Part shown: piece after piece, positions 42,180 to 52,584 of the stretch
Layout: every line of letters starts with the position of its first letter
How positions within the stretch are numbered: position 1 is the stretch's first letter
Assembly: GCF_000745425.1 (NCBI RefSeq)
Contig: NZ_JQJH01000002.1
Coordinates: forward strand, 310,001-374,000
Length of the DNA: 64,000 nucleotides
Origin: Beijerinckia mobilis
GTDB taxonomy: Bacteria > Pseudomonadota > Alphaproteobacteria > Rhizobiales > Beijerinckiaceae
Direction: 5' to 3'
The notes under the pieces: generated by a model
Told to the model about the DNA's origin: nothing
Database searches by the model: none
What the model saw: only the letters and a program-made list of their open reading frames with translations
Program-made: the position numbers and the translations under genes

Positions 42180-45086
42180 ATGTGGGCTACCCTCGCGAAA
42201 AAGATTTTCGGCACGGCGAACGATCGCCGTTTGAAGGGATATCGCCCCAAGGTTGCAGCGATCAATGCGCTCGAACCGGAGATACAGAAACTCTCCGATG
42301 ACGAGCTCGCTGCGCGAACCGTGCAATTCCGTGAGGAATTGGCTGCTGGCAAAAGCCTTGATGATCTCCTGATCCCGGCTTTCGCGACCGTGCGCGAGGC
42401 CGGACGGCGTGTGTTCGGCCAGCGGCATTTCGACGTACAGCTCATCGGCGGCATGGTGCTGCATGAAGGTGGCATTGCCGAAATGCGTACCGGCGAGGGC
42501 AAGACGCTCGTTGCGACGCTCGCCACTTATCTCAATGCGCTCAGCGGCCAGGGCGTGCATGTCGTCACCGTCAATGATTATCTCGCCCGCCGCGACGCTG
42601 AATGGATGGGGCAGCTTTATCATTTCCTCGGGCTGTCGACCGGCATCATCGTCCATGGACTCGATGATGCGGAGCGCCGCGCCGCATATGCCGCCGATAT
42701 CACCTACGGCACCAATAATGAATTCGGTTTCGATTATCTGCGCGACAATATGAAATATGAGCTGGGCCATATGGTCCAGCGCGGCCATTCCTTCGCTATC
42801 GTTGATGAAGTCGATTCGATCCTCGTCGACGAAGCGCGCACGCCTTTGATCATTTCCGGACCCTCGGACGATAAATCCGATCTCTACAATCTCGTCGATA
42901 CTTTTCTTCCCCATTTGATCGCCGAGGATTATGAGGTCGATGAAAAGCAGCGGACGACCCATCTGACCGAGGCCGGTAACGAACATATCGAGGCGCTGCT
43001 CGGCGAGGCGGGCGTTCTCAAGGACGGCTCCCTTTATGATGCCGCCAATGTCACTCTCGTCCACCATGTCAATCAGGCGTTGCGCGCGCACAAATTGTTC
43101 CAGCGTGACAAGGATTACATCGTGCGCAACGGCGAGGTGGTGATCATCGATGAATTCACCGGTCGCATGATGCCGGGACGGCGCTATTCGGAAGGCCTGC
43201 ACCAGGCGCTTGAGGCCAAGGAACATGTGCAGGTGCAGCCGGAAAATGTGACGCTCGCCTCGATCACCTTCCAGAACTATTTCCGCCTCTACAAGAAGCT
43301 CGCCGGCATGACAGGAACGGCGGCAACCGAGGCTGATGAATTCGCCGAAATCTACAAGCTTGATGTGGTCTCGATCCCGACCAACAAGCCGGTGCGGCGT
43401 CATGACGAGGATGACGAAGTCTACCGCACCAACGAGGAAAAGCTGCGGGCGATCACCCGCGAGATTGCGGCTGCGAGCGAGACACTCCAGCCGATGCTAG
43501 TCGGCACGACTTCGATCGAAAAATCGGAACAGCTCGCCGATTTCATGCTCAAGCAGGGCTACAAGCAGATCGATTTTTCCGAACCCAAGGCGCTGCAGAA
43601 ACTCTATGCCGCGGCGCGGTCCGGCAAGCCTTCAAAGCTCTTCGCCGTGCTGAACGCCCGTTTCCACGAGCAGGAAGCCTATATTGTCGCCGAGGCCGGC
43701 GTACCCGGTGCGATCACCATCGCCACCAATATGGCTGGACGCGGCACCGACATCAAACTCGGCGGCAATGTCGAGATGCGGGTCGAGCAGGAATGCGGCG
43801 CCTTGCCGGAAGGGCCCGAGCGTGAGGCGAAGGAAGCGGAGATCCGCGCGGAAGTCGAGCGTTTCAAGGAACAGGCGATCACCGCCGGCGGCCTCTACAT
43901 CATCGGCACCGAGCGGCACGAGAGCCGCCGCATCGACAACCAGCTTCGTGGCCGCTCCGGCCGCCAGGGCGATCCTGGCCGTTCCAAATTCTTCCTATCG
44001 CTTAAGGACGATCTGATGCGGATCTTCGGATCCGATCGCATGGAATCCATGCTTTTGAAGCTCGGCCTGAAGGAAGATGAGGCGATCGTCCATCCCTGGA
44101 TCAACAAGGCTCTCGAAAAGGCGCAGCAGAAGGTCGAGGCGCGCAATTTCGAGATGCGCAAGAACATTCTGAAATATGACAATGTCATGAACGACCAGCG
44201 CAAGGTCGTCTTTGAGCAGCGCCGCGAGATGATGGGGCAGGATTCGCTCGAGGAGATCATTCATGAGATGCGCACCGGCGTCGTCGACGATCTGATCGCC
44301 AAACATGTCCAGCATGACGCCTATCCCGAGGCATGGGATATTGATGGCCTTGCGCAGGGTGTCGAAACCGCTCTCAATCTCGCATTGCCTCTCGCCGACT
44401 GGGCCAAGGAGGAGGGCATCAGCGACGAGGCGATGCATGAGCGGCTGCAGCAGGCGGCGGATCAGGCCTATGCCGAGCGGGTCGGGCGCAATGGCCCGGA
44501 TCTGATGCGTTATATCGAGAAACAGGTGGTGCTTCAGGTGCTTGATCATCTGTGGCGCGAGCATCTCGTCACGCTCGATCACCTGCGCCAGGTCATCGGC
44601 TGGCGCGGCCTTGCCCAGCGTGATCCGCTGAATGAATATAAATCCGAAGCCTTCGACCTGTTCGATGAGCTCATCACACAGCTGCGTGAGACCACCACGG
44701 CGCAATTGAGCCGCGTCGAGGTGGCCTTCGCGCCATCGGAAGGCTCCGTCTTTCCCGGCGACGAGCCGGCGGCCGCGCCCTTCGATCCGATTCCCGCCTT
44801 GCCGCCGCTCGCCACCTCGATTGCCATGGAGGGGCCGACGGAAACCGGTCAGACGGAAGTCAGCTTCCTGCCGCTTCAGGGGGCGGAAGCCTTCAACGGA
44901 CGCGATGTTCTGGTCGCTGCCGGAGAACCGGGGCTGGAACCGGGGCTCGCCACGCTCGAACGCGGCGCGGGTGGCGGCGAGCGCAAGAGCGATGATCCGG
45001 AAAGCTGGGGGCGCGTCGGCCGCAACGAACCCTGTCCCTGCGGCTCAGGCAAGAAATACAAACATTGCCACGGGCAGTTGAGCTGA
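42180..45086 (+). CDS. secA: Preprotein translocase motor SecA
   Basis: ATPase that pushes unfolded preproteins through SecYEG. The protein is about 968 residues. I start at ATG 42180 ([16 protein letters not shown]), preceded by AAAGG. Walker A is [11 protein letters not shown] near residue 105 and the DEAD motif is [20 protein letters not shown] near residue 210. The second nucleotide fold contains [20 protein letters not shown] and [20 protein letters not shown]. The C-terminal zinc-binding SecB/ribosome motif [17 protein letters not shown] is intact. A strong hairpin follows. Confidence 0.98.
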   Translation: MWATLAKKIFGTANDRRLKGYRPKVAAINALEPEIQKLSDDELAARTVQFREELAAGKSLDDLLIPAFATVREAGRRVFGQRHFDVQLIGGMVLHEGGIAEMRTGEGKTLVATLATYLNALSGQGVHVVTVNDYLARRDAEWMGQLYHFLGLSTGIIVHGLDDAERRAAYAADITYGTNNEFGFDYLRDNMKYELGHMVQRGHSFAIVDEVDSILVDEARTPLIISGPSDDKSDLYNLVDTFLPHLIAEDYEVDEKQRTTHLTEAGNEHIEALLGEAGVLKDGSLYDAANVTLVHHVNQALRAHKLFQRDKDYIVRNGEVVIIDEFTGRMMPGRRYSEGLHQALEAKEHVQVQPENVTLASITFQNYFRLYKKLAGMTGTAATEADEFAEIYKLDVVSIPTNKPVRRHDEDDEVYRTNEEKLRAITREIAAASETLQPMLVGTTSIEKSEQLADFMLKQGYKQIDFSEPKALQKLYAAARSGKPSKLFAVLNARFHEQEAYIVAEAGVPGAITIATNMAGRGTDIKLGGNVEMRVEQECGALPEGPEREAKEAEIRAEVERFKEQAITAGGLYIIGTERHESRRIDNQLRGRSGRQGDPGRSKFFLSLKDDLMRIFGSDRMESMLLKLGLKEDEAIVHPWINKALEKAQQKVEARNFEMRKNILKYDNVMNDQRKVVFEQRREMMGQDSLEEIIHEMRTGVVDDLIAKHVQHDAYPEAWDIDGLAQGVETALNLALPLADWAKEEGISDEAMHERLQQAADQAYAERVGRNGPDLMRYIEKQVVLQVLDHLWREHLVTLDHLRQVIGWRGLAQRDPLNEYKSEAFDLFDELITQLRETTTAQLSRVEVAFAPSEGSVFPGDEPAAAPFDPIPALPPLATSIAMEGPTETGQTEVSFLPLQGAEAFNGRDVLVAAGEPGLEPGLATLERGAGGGERKSDDPESWGRVGRNEPCPCGSGKKYKHCHGQLS

Positions 45087-45104
45087 GGATTCCGGTAAAG
45101 TAGC

Positions 45105-45128
45105 GGTTCGCGATTGCGGTCGCGAACC
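45105..45128. terminator. Bidirectional terminator between secA and rmuC
   Basis: GGTTCGCGA (45105-45113), a 6-base loop, TCGCGAACC (45120-45128). It sits 19 bases after the secA stop and directly beside the rmuC stop (45130) on the other strand, so it can end both transcripts. Confidence 0.7.
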
Positions 45129-45129
45129 T

Positions 45130-46368
45130 TCATTCGGCCGCTTTGCCGCTGGTCTGAAACAGGTCCGCCATGCTGGGCGTGACCGATGGCGCCCCAGCTG
45201 TCTGCGGTATCGCCTCGCGTTCGTCGGAAAAATCCATCTGTTCGATCCGCGTGCCGCGGCGACTGATCTTTTCCGATGATGCCTGCAACTGGTCGAGATC
45301 CTCGCTCGCAAGTCTGAAATGCTGCGATAATTTGGCTGCCTTCTGCCGCAGCTGCGCGACATCCTCCATCAGCAGGCGCACCTCATCCTGAATGATATGG
45401 GCCTGCTCGCGCATACAGGCGTCACGGACGATCGCTTGCGTCACCTGGATTGCCATGACGAGAAGCGACGGCGAGACGATGAGGATGCGCTGGCGGTGCG
45501 CCTTCTGGATGAGATCCTCGAAATATTCATGCAGATCGGCATGCAGGGATTCAGACGGCACGAACAACAGCGCGATATCCTGTGTTTCTCCCGGCAGAAA
45601 ATAACGCTCGGCAATATCGTTGACATGTTTGCCGACATCCGCGCGTACACGCGACGCCGCCTGTTTGCGCGCCATGTCATCGGCCGCCTGCCGAAGCAAG
45701 GTGAAGGATTCGAGCGGAAATTTGGCATCGATCACCAGACCGCGTTCGTCGCCGGGGAGCCGTACCAGACAATCCGGCCGCATGCGGTTGGAGAGAGTGG
45801 GTTGAAAAGCATAGGCATGGGCGGGAAGATTGTCGCGCACGATGGCTTCCATCCGGCCCTGGCCAAAAGCGCCGCGCGCCTGTTTGTTGGCGAGAATATT
45901 TTTGAGGCCGAGGACTTCCTGCGTCAGCCCGGCGAGGCGCGTCTGTGCAGCGTCGATGACGGCAAGCCTTTCGTTCAGACGCGTGAGGGAGACGCCGGTC
46001 TTCTGCGCCGAATGATCGAGCGTCTCGTCGAGCCGTGCCCCGACGCGGTCGAGCCTTTCCGCAACCAGGCGGGCGAGATCGGCCTGGCGGGACCCGAGAA
46101 TCTCGCCCATGCTGCGCAGCCGTCCGGTCAGTTCCGCATTCTGCCGGTTGAGCGCGAGAAGGTTCTTTTCAAGGAGCTGCTGGCGAAGCTGAAACTGCCG
46201 CGCATCGCGGCGTCCATGCCAGAGTATGAGGGCCAGAGCGAGCAGCAAAAGAGCGCCACCGCCGATCAGCAGGAGAAAAGAATCGGCGTCCGTGAAGAGG
46301 GTTGCGGAGGAGGATAGTCCGGCTGGGGAGGGGCTTGCTTGAGTGCCGCCCAGGATTCTTTCATGCAT
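45130..46368 (-). CDS. rmuC: DNA recombination protein RmuC
   Basis: Predicted membrane-anchored nuclease-like protein that limits DNA inversions. The protein is 412 residues. An N-terminal membrane helix (FLLLIGGGALLLLALALILW) and a coiled-coil stretch come first. The RmuC PD-(D/E)xK-like domain covers about 165-340: GQGRMEAIVRDNLP, RPDCLVRLPGDERGLVIDAK and FPLESFTLL. A second helical region closes the protein. It converges with secA and appears to be monocistronic. Confidence 0.93.
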   Translation of the reverse strand: MHERILGGTQASPSPAGLSSSATLFTDADSFLLLIGGGALLLLALALILWHGRRDARQFQLRQQLLEKNLLALNRQNAELTGRLRSMGEILGSRQADLARLVAERLDRVGARLDETLDHSAQKTGVSLTRLNERLAVIDAAQTRLAGLTQEVLGLKNILANKQARGAFGQGRMEAIVRDNLPAHAYAFQPTLSNRMRPDCLVRLPGDERGLVIDAKFPLESFTLLRQAADDMARKQAASRVRADVGKHVNDIAERYFLPGETQDIALLFVPSESLHADLHEYFEDLIQKAHRQRILIVSPSLLVMAIQVTQAIVRDACMREQAHIIQDEVRLLMEDVAQLRQKAAKLSQHFRLASEDLDQLQASSEKISRRGTRIEQMDFSDEREAIPQTAGAPSVTPSMADLFQTSGKAAE

Positions 46369-46826
46369 TCACATTCCACTCCCCTTGCCGGTACCGCCAC
46401 AAAACGGGTTCCAGAGACCTCGGGCTTCGGCCGACGGAAATTGGCAAAGGGAAGGGGGAAGAGTGAGAAATTTAGTGATTTCTCCTTAACAAAAGCTTTG
46501 TGAAAGCCCGGCCGCGCCATTTTTCCCAAGCTGTTTTCCCGTTCCGATTTCCCGGTGGAATGTGCCGGAGACGGCTCTGAATGAAAGGCAACCTCTATAT
46601 GGGCAGATATATGGGCAGACCTGCTCAAGGGATTTTTCCTCGGAGACCTGCCCTTGAGGGCCCACTCATTTTGCAAGTGCACAAGGAAACCGTTTCCGGT
46701 AAACCCGGACACGCGGCGACGAAACAGTCCACAACCGCGTTCATGATTGATGAAACGCGTGCCTTTCCCCGAAAACGAAGCGGAGCGTGCCGCGCGCTCC
46801 AGTCCATTGCCGCGGGGCTTTGAAGC
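46369..46826. other. Intergenic region rmuC / yihY, nothing identified
   Basis: These 458 bases separate divergent genes. ATATGGGCAGA occurs twice in tandem near 46597-46620. The frames crossing it (46266-47102 minus, 46581-46823 plus) have no similarity or ribosome site. Confidence 0.4.
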
Positions 46827-47846
46827 ATGGGATTTCGCCTCGCAAAGGAAATCATCAGACTGCGGAAGCTGCCGCTGCTCGACCTGATCGTCGATGCCTT
46901 CCTGCGCTTTGTGGAGGACGATGGCTGGGCGATTGCCAGCCATGTCGCCTTGTCGGCGCTGACCTCGATGTTTCCGTTCCTGATTTTCGTCACTGCTCTG
47001 GCGGCTTTTCTCGGCACGCGGGATTTGCCCGAGGAGGCGGTCACCTTTCTGTTCAACGCCTGGCCTGCGGAAGTGGCGCGTCCGCTTGCGGCCGAAATTC
47101 ATAATGTATTGACGCAGGCGCGCGGCGGGCTTCTGACGGTCGGCGTGGTGCTCGCCATCTATTTTTCCTCGAGCGGAGTCGAGGCCCTGCGCATTGCGCT
47201 AAACCGGGCCTATGACGTCAAGGATATGCGAAGCTGGTATCTTCTCCGTCTTGAATCGATCGGCTACGTCTTCATCGGCGCCTTCTGCCTGTTGAGCTTC
47301 GCGCTGTTCATCGTGCTCGCGCCGCTGATCTGGGAAATCGTTCTGCGCATCGCCCCGCGCATAGCGCCGTTGCAGCAATTCGTGACGCTTGCCCGCTTCT
47401 CGATCGTGACGGCGATCCTGCTTCTGGCCTTGATCGTCATGCATAAATTTCTGCCAGCGGGGCGGCGGCGCCTGCGCGATATTCTGATCGGCATAGTCTT
47501 CACTTTCATCCTGTGGATCGCCGGCGGTATGGCGTTTGGCTCCTATCTTGCCGAATTCGCCCGCAATTATGTGTCGACCTACGCCGGTCTCGCTTCAGTG
47601 ATGATCGCTCTGGTGTTTTTCTACATGCTCGCCTGCATCTTCATCTATGGCGCGGAACTGAATGCCGCCATCATGCGCCATTCGCAGCGCAAGCAGATGA
47701 TGCGCACGGCGATTGGACACCCGGCCTTACTGACCCATCAGGACGCATTTACTGTGGAAGAAGAAAAGGTTGTGGGGGGCAAAGATGCGGACCGGATCGG
47801 GCACTCGTCTCTTGAACGGACTTTGTCCGAGCGGAATGAGGCCTGA
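46827..47846 (+). CDS. YihY/BrkB family inner-membrane protein
   Basis: Polytopic membrane protein of 339 residues and about six helices, from the family once called ribonuclease BN and now called YihY/virulence factor BrkB. Conserved features are HVALSALTSMFPFLIFVTAL near residue 40, IYFSSSGVEALRIALNRAYD near 112, and the C-terminal stretch FARNYVSTYAGLASVMIALV followed by FFYMLACIFIYGAELNAAI. Function is unknown. The tail after residue 295 is polar and variable. It has its own start at ATG 46827. A family A repeat lies downstream. Confidence 0.92.
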   Translation: MGFRLAKEIIRLRKLPLLDLIVDAFLRFVEDDGWAIASHVALSALTSMFPFLIFVTALAAFLGTRDLPEEAVTFLFNAWPAEVARPLAAEIHNVLTQARGGLLTVGVVLAIYFSSSGVEALRIALNRAYDVKDMRSWYLLRLESIGYVFIGAFCLLSFALFIVLAPLIWEIVLRIAPRIAPLQQFVTLARFSIVTAILLLALIVMHKFLPAGRRRLRDILIGIVFTFILWIAGGMAFGSYLAEFARNYVSTYAGLASVMIALVFFYMLACIFIYGAELNAAIMRHSQRKQMMRTAIGHPALLTHQDAFTVEEEKVVGGKDADRIGHSSLERTLSERNEA

Positions 47847-47950
47847 TCGGCAGTTAACCTTGATCAACGGTGAATCATGCGCTCGTTCTGGAACATGCTA
47901 TAGCAAGAGAATGACGGGTCGCCCGTGGAGCCACTTTCTTTGAAAAGGCT

Positions 47951-48016
47951 CTAGAGCATTGAAATTCAATAAAATTGTACTGAAATTCTCCGTCGCTTTT
48001 TTTCATTGATGCTCTA
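47951..48016 (+). repeat. Family A dispersed repeat, copy 3 (partial)
   Basis: CTAGAGCATTGAAATTCAAT opens it and TTTCATTGATGCTCTAC closes it, so only the second hairpin is preserved. It lies in the gap before the RcdA gene. Confidence 0.5.
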
Positions 48017-48067
48017 CAACGGCCTCACTTTGTTGCGGCACCAATGCATTCGACTTTGAGAGTACCC

Positions 48068-48619
48068 ATGGAAGCGCTGTTACACGAGACCTCCGCGCAG
48101 CCGATTTACTTCGGCGCCAAACTTATGAGTTCGGCGCAGTTCAGAAGTCTGTTTCAGGAAGGCATGGATCTCGTGGCCGATGCCGCGGCCTATCTCGACG
48201 GCGAGGGGCGCGATGATTCCAAACGGCTCAACCGGGCCGGAGCCCTTGCCTATTCGGTCGAAAGCATGCGGCTGACGACGCGTCTTTTGCAACTCGCTTC
48301 CTGGTTGTTGTTGCAGCGCGCGGTTAATGAAGGGGAATTGAGCGCCGAGGATGCCGGCAGCGACAAGCACAAGATCCAGCTCTCGCCGCAGGACGTCGCC
48401 ACCAATGAGGAAACATTCGGCCTTCTGCCATTGCGTCTGTGCGAACTCATCGATCATTCGATCCGGTTGCAGGGCCGGATTCTCCATCTCGACGATCTTT
48501 TGCAGCGCGCGGAAGCCGATGTGCCGCAACCGGTCGCACAGCGTAATCCCGTTGCCGAATGTCTTGACGCCCTGAAGGCGGCGCTCGCCCGGGAGATCGG
48601 TGAGGCGGAGGGATCTTGA
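48068..48619 (+). CDS. rcdA: RcdA-like protein (DUF1465)
   Basis: A 183-residue helical protein of the DUF1465 family, to which Caulobacter RcdA belongs. RcdA is an adaptor that helps ClpXP degrade CtrA and other cell-cycle substrates. Family features are AYLDGEGRDDSKRLNRAGAL, VESMRLTTRLLQLASWLLLQ and LPLRLCELIDHSIRLQGRIL. I place the start at ATG 48068 behind TTGAGAG; the frame could begin at 48044. The flavoprotein gene overlaps its stop by four bases (TTGA). Confidence 0.88.
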   Translation: MEALLHETSAQPIYFGAKLMSSAQFRSLFQEGMDLVADAAAYLDGEGRDDSKRLNRAGALAYSVESMRLTTRLLQLASWLLLQRAVNEGELSAEDAGSDKHKIQLSPQDVATNEETFGLLPLRLCELIDHSIRLQGRILHLDDLLQRAEADVPQPVAQRNPVAECLDALKAALAREIGEAEGS

Positions 48620-49893
48620 CGCCGCGCGACGCAACACTGAAGGAAATTGCGGTCGTCGGCGGCGGTCCGGCCGGACTTTTCGCCGCCGAAATCATCGCGC
48701 AGGCCTTTGGTGTAAGCGCCAGGGTGACCATCTATGAGCGCATGGCTTCTGTCGGGCGCAAATTCCTGCTCGCTGGCCGGGGTGGCCTCAACCTGACCCA
48801 TAGCGAGGCTTTCGACCTATTTCTGAGCCGCTACGGGTCTGCCGCCCCGCGGCTCGATGCGGCGCTTCGCGCCTTTCCACCTCAGGCATTGCGGCAATGG
48901 TGCGAGTCTCTGGGCGAAGAGACTTTCGTTGGATCGAGCGGCCGGATCTTTCCTAAAAGTTTCAAGACCTCCCCCTTGCTGCGCGCCTGGCTCGCGCGGC
49001 TGCGCGAGCAGGGTGTCCGCTTTGCCCTGCGGCATGAATGGCGCGGATTTGACGGCACCAAAGCGCTGGTCTTCGACACACCGGACGGGATTCAAAGAAT
49101 CGAGGCCGACGCCGTCGTTCTGGCTCTCGGTGGCGCCAGCTGGCCAAGGCTTGGCTCCGACGGGAGCTGGAAAGCGCTTGTGGAACAGGGGGGCGTTGAA
49201 GTCGCGCCGCTCCTGCCGGCCAATAGTGGGTTCACCCTTGCCTGGTCGGAACATTTTCTCCGTTCCCGCGAGGGCGCGCCGCTCAAAAATCTGCGCCTCT
49301 CCTGCCGTGATCTTTCGGGCGCGGTTCATTCGTCGCCGGGCGAGTTGACGGTCACCCATCAGGGGCTTGAGGGGGGAGGGCTTTACGCGCTGGGCCGTTT
49401 CTTGCGGGAAAATCTTCTCGCCAATGGCGAAGCCTGGCTGCGTCTTGATTTATGTCCGGATCTCGATCGGGAGGAAGTCGAGCGGCGTATCGCCGCCCGC
49501 GCGGTGAAACAATCGCTCTCGACCTTTCTGCGCAAAAGCCTGCATCTTGCGCCGCCCGCCATCGGCCTCATCAACGAGGCTTCGTTGCAGATGGGAGAAA
49601 AGTCCGCAACGCTGGCGCCAGCCGAACTCGCCGAGCGCATCAAGGATCTGCCTCTGCGGCTTACCGGCATGGCCTCGATCGCAGATGCCATTTCGACTGC
49701 TGGCGGGATCGCCTTCGACGAAGTGGACGCGTTTTTCATGCTGCGCAAATTGCCCGGCCTGTTCGTCGCAGGCGAGATGCTCGATTGGGAAGCGCCGACT
49801 GGTGGTTATCTGTTGCAGGCCTGTTTCGCGACCGGCAAGCGCGCTGGCGAGGGCGTGGTGCAATGGTTGGGGCGGGAAGGACACGGGCAATAG
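48616..49893 (+). CDS. BaiN/HI0933-like FAD-dependent oxidoreductase
   Basis: Flavoprotein of 425 residues, close to the PP_4765-type group (TIGR03862). The FAD-binding Rossmann motif EIAVVGGGPAGLFAAEIIAQ is at residues 10-29. It is followed by the family-specific GRKFLLAGRGGLNLTHSE near residue 48 and TAGGIAFDEVD near 372. The C-terminal second FAD contact is GLFVAGEMLDWEAPTGGYLL. The substrate is unknown. The start is TTG 48616, overlapping the rcdA stop. Its TAG stop codon (49891-49893) is part of the family A repeat that begins there, so the repeat now defines the end of the protein. Confidence 0.9.
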   Translation: MTPRDATLKEIAVVGGGPAGLFAAEIIAQAFGVSARVTIYERMASVGRKFLLAGRGGLNLTHSEAFDLFLSRYGSAAPRLDAALRAFPPQALRQWCESLGEETFVGSSGRIFPKSFKTSPLLRAWLARLREQGVRFALRHEWRGFDGTKALVFDTPDGIQRIEADAVVLALGGASWPRLGSDGSWKALVEQGGVEVAPLLPANSGFTLAWSEHFLRSREGAPLKNLRLSCRDLSGAVHSSPGELTVTHQGLEGGGLYALGRFLRENLLANGEAWLRLDLCPDLDREEVERRIAARAVKQSLSTFLRKSLHLAPPAIGLINEASLQMGEKSATLAPAELAERIKDLPLRLTGMASIADAISTAGGIAFDEVDAFFMLRKLPGLFVAGEMLDWEAPTGGYLLQACFATGKRAGEGVVQWLGREGHGQ

Positions 49894-49992
49894 AGCATTT
49901 TGTATTGATGTTGAATCGCTTTGCGATTTCATCTGTCTGAAAATGCACTGGTTATTTTGGTTGGAGCGTTTTCGGATATTTCCGGAGCGCTT
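49892..49992 (-). repeat. Family A dispersed repeat, copy 4 (inverted order)
   Basis: AGAGCATTTTG, the inner stem GAATCGCTTTGCGATTTC and CTGAAAATGCA come first, then GGAGCGTTTTCGGATATTTC closes it. The two hairpins are therefore in the opposite order to copy 8. The TAG of the preceding gene overlaps its edge. Confidence 0.65.
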
Positions 49993-50559
49993 GAACCTGT
50001 CTTGTTGGACGTCATGACTTTATCGCCCGCCACCTGCGCTCTCATTAATGATGAGCGATATAGACTCGCCAAAAAGTGTCATTCCTTTGGTTGAAAAACA
50101 CCGCATGGCTTCGTGCCGGTTCGGATGTATCCGGAAACGCTCGTTATAAAAACGAAAGTGTTTTCAAAGCAATGGCATTGCGAAACGGGCCGTCGTGGTT
50201 GGAAAATGCCCTCGGCCGAAAATCAGATGGTCTCTCGACGGGTAGACAGCGGCCGCCGAATCATCTTTTCTGCCCATGAGCATGATAGGATGTTTGTATA
50301 TGCTCATTGGACGATAATAAAGCGTGGCAAGAAAGTGCCTTCTCAAAACGGTTTGACAGAAACGGTCCGCGCTCGAGTCTTTTCGATTTCGCTGACATTG
50401 TTAATGATCAGAAGCTTTTGAAAATACATGCTTCTTGATGAGATGTCATAGAATCTATCGAAGGATTCCAACTGTCATATCGATGACATATCGCGTTGAA
50501 AGCGATTCCAGAAAGCAATTTCGATAGTGTTTGGCCCTGCCGGAACCAGTGAGGGGAAT
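49894..50559. other. Gene-free stretch with two family A repeats
   Basis: Copies 4 and 5 of family A occupy much of this 666-base gap. Short frames (50076-50279, 50113-50421) run through repeat sequence and are not supported. The remainder is AT-rich. Confidence 0.5.
50115..50212 (+). repeat. Family A dispersed repeat, copy 5
   Basis: CGGTTCGGATGTATCCGGAA forms the first arm, then AGTGTTTTCAAAGC, an inner stem CAATGGCATTG and the closing TTGGAAAATGCCCT. Sequence has drifted but the two-hairpin order is kept. Confidence 0.55.
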
Positions 50560-50901
50560 ATGCTCAAATTCGTGACGATGTTTGCAGTAGCGATGGCCTT
50601 TGTTGCGCCGGCTCGCGCGCAGACTGAGCTTTCGGCCTATGCCGATAAGAACGGTTACGTGAACATGAACGAGCTCACCTGCGCTCAACTCGCGCATACA
50701 TTTCAGGAAGATGCGAACTTCCTGGGAGTCTGGTACAGCGGCTGGTACAACGGCCTCGCCAAGAAATCCTCCATCAATATTCCGCGGGTCAAGGAAGGCG
50801 TTCACGAAGTGATCGTGTATTGCAAGGCCCATCAGGACAAGAAGATCATCGAAGCGATTGGCACCATTCTGGAAAAGGAAAAAGAGCGCAAGGGCGAATG
50901 A
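50560..50901 (+). CDS. HdeA-family periplasmic acid-stress chaperone
   Basis: Periplasmic protein of 113 residues with a signal peptide (residues 1-20, cleaved after ARA). The mature part has the HdeA/HdeB size and its two conserved cysteines, Cys41 (MNELTCAQL) and Cys88 (VIVYCKAHQ), expected to form one disulfide. HdeA-type chaperones unfold at low pH and keep periplasmic proteins from aggregating. The start is ATG 50560 with GAGGGGA upstream. No other acid-resistance gene is adjacent. Confidence 0.82.
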   Translation: MLKFVTMFAVAMAFVAPARAQTELSAYADKNGYVNMNELTCAQLAHTFQEDANFLGVWYSGWYNGLAKKSSINIPRVKEGVHEVIVYCKAHQDKKIIEAIGTILEKEKERKGE

Positions 50902-51280
50902 GGCCGTTGGCCGGCTGATCGCACCGCGCTGCAGGAATGCCATTTTGCCGGAAAGCGGAAATCGCCTGGGCTAAAAGGCTCTCTCTTTCGCTTCAGATTG
51001 TAAATAACCCGCCGGGCAGATGCGAGCCAATCGCATCTGTTCCGCCTCGCCGGCGTTGGACATGAATCCGCGCATTCTCACAGCGGCGCCGTCGCGCCTT
51101 ACCCTCGCTCCTCCCTCATTTTCGTCGTGATCGCCTTTTGGGTCCATTGCAACCGATTTCATTGATGTTGCCGTGGCAAACAGACTCCCTCAATATGGTG
51201 AAAATGACATGTGGCTGTCCGGGCAATAATTTGCCCCGGTGGGCGGGCAGACCATCTGACGGGATTGGGAGGTTCCGGCG
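50902..51280. other. Intergenic region, nothing identified
   Basis: There are 379 bases between the HdeA gene and the AraC regulator. No ORF, repeat or recognisable site was seen. Confidence 0.4.
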
Positions 51281-52297
51281 ATGTTGGAAACGGCACTGGT
51301 GCAGGATGGAAATGGCAATCCCCTGCTGCGCGATAAGCGCAACGACTCGCGCGAATGGTCCGTTGTGAACGATTTTTGTCATCAGACCTATATGCCGCTT
51401 TCGGCGCGGCCGCTGACGCGAGGGCTTGATCCCAATGCCACCATCCGTACGCTGAAGATCGGTCGGATCACCTTCAGCCGCTTCTGCTTCGGCACACCTA
51501 CACGCGCGGATGATTTCGATCCCGGTTCCGGGAAGATTATTGTCGTGAACACGTTGCGTGGCAGCGTGCGGCACCCGCTTGGCGGCAAAGACACTGTCGA
51601 TACCCGGCCCGGCAACAGCTATGTCGTCGATTGCAGCCGTACCGCGTATTGGAACATCGCGGATGGGCATGACCTCCAGTTGAATCTGACCATCCCGCAT
51701 GCATTGATGGAGGAGACCGCCGCGCGCTGGTACGGTTTTGTTCCTGGTGACGATCTATGGAAGAAAAGGATGGTCTTCGGCGGCGGCCAATCCGCCTGGT
51801 TGTCTTTGCTGGACTATGCGACGCGATCGGTGGATGCGCGTCATGACTCCATAGCCGACCCTCTGATCGAGCGGCGGATCGAAGAGACCATCTGCCTCGA
51901 GCTTCTGCGCAATTGGGCGGATTGCGCCGGTCTCGACCTGGATACCGGCGCCCGTTCCGCGGCACCGCATTACGTGCGGGAGGCCGAGAGGCTGATGATA
52001 GAACGCGCGGCGGAGGCGCCGACCATAGCCGAGATCGCCACACGGCTCGGCATAACGGCCCGCAGCCTCTCGGAAGGGTTCCGCCGGTTCCGTGGCATCA
52101 CGCCCCATGATTTTCTCACAGCACAGAGGTTGGACAGCTTGCACAAGGCCCTGCAAACGGCTGGCCGGGGCGAGACTATCACTTCCGTTGCCATGGCCCG
52201 CGGCTATGTCAATCTCGGCGCAATGGCGGCGAGCTACCGCAAACGTTTTGGTGAAAGCCCGGTGCAAACCCTCCGCAACCGGTCAGCTCACGGCTGA
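51281..52297 (+). CDS. AraC-family transcriptional regulator
   Basis: Regulator of 338 residues. The first 200 residues resemble the AraC-binding-like (ChbR/PobR-like) sensing domain, with VNTLRGSVRHPLGG and RPGNSYVVDCSR. The C-terminal pair of helix-turn-helix motifs covers about 235-335: APTIAEIATRLGITARSLSE, GFRRFRGITPHDFLTAQRLD and SYRKRFGESPVQTLR. ATG 51281 is preceded by GGGAGG. It is 287 bases upstream of a zinc alcohol dehydrogenase in the same direction, which it may control. Confidence 0.92.
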   Translation: MLETALVQDGNGNPLLRDKRNDSREWSVVNDFCHQTYMPLSARPLTRGLDPNATIRTLKIGRITFSRFCFGTPTRADDFDPGSGKIIVVNTLRGSVRHPLGGKDTVDTRPGNSYVVDCSRTAYWNIADGHDLQLNLTIPHALMEETAARWYGFVPGDDLWKKRMVFGGGQSAWLSLLDYATRSVDARHDSIADPLIERRIEETICLELLRNWADCAGLDLDTGARSAAPHYVREAERLMIERAAEAPTIAEIATRLGITARSLSEGFRRFRGITPHDFLTAQRLDSLHKALQTAGRGETITSVAMARGYVNLGAMAASYRKRFGESPVQTLRNRSAHG

Positions 52298-52584
52298 AGG
52301 GTCGTTTCAGAGCCGAGGAAAGTCCGGGCAAATTGTTATAATGTAACATATCTTTCATCGATTCGACCCAGGAGCGCCGGGTTCGGTTGATGGCGCACGT
52401 TTTCCTTCCCATTCCGAATGTGAATTTCCGATCTGGGACGTTTCACGCTTCACGGCGGTCTACTCTTCCTGATCCGGATGCATAGACTGCCGTCTCGCTG
52501 AGAGGCTTTTGGCATGCAGGGAACCAGCTCCTGCGGCCTGACCAGCCAGCGAACAGAAAATTTGCGACCAGGAGGAGAAACGCA

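Noticed and set aside
42081-43403. 440-codon minus-strand frame over the start of secA
   Set aside because: It is entirely antisense to SecA, with no ribosome site and no recognisable motif.
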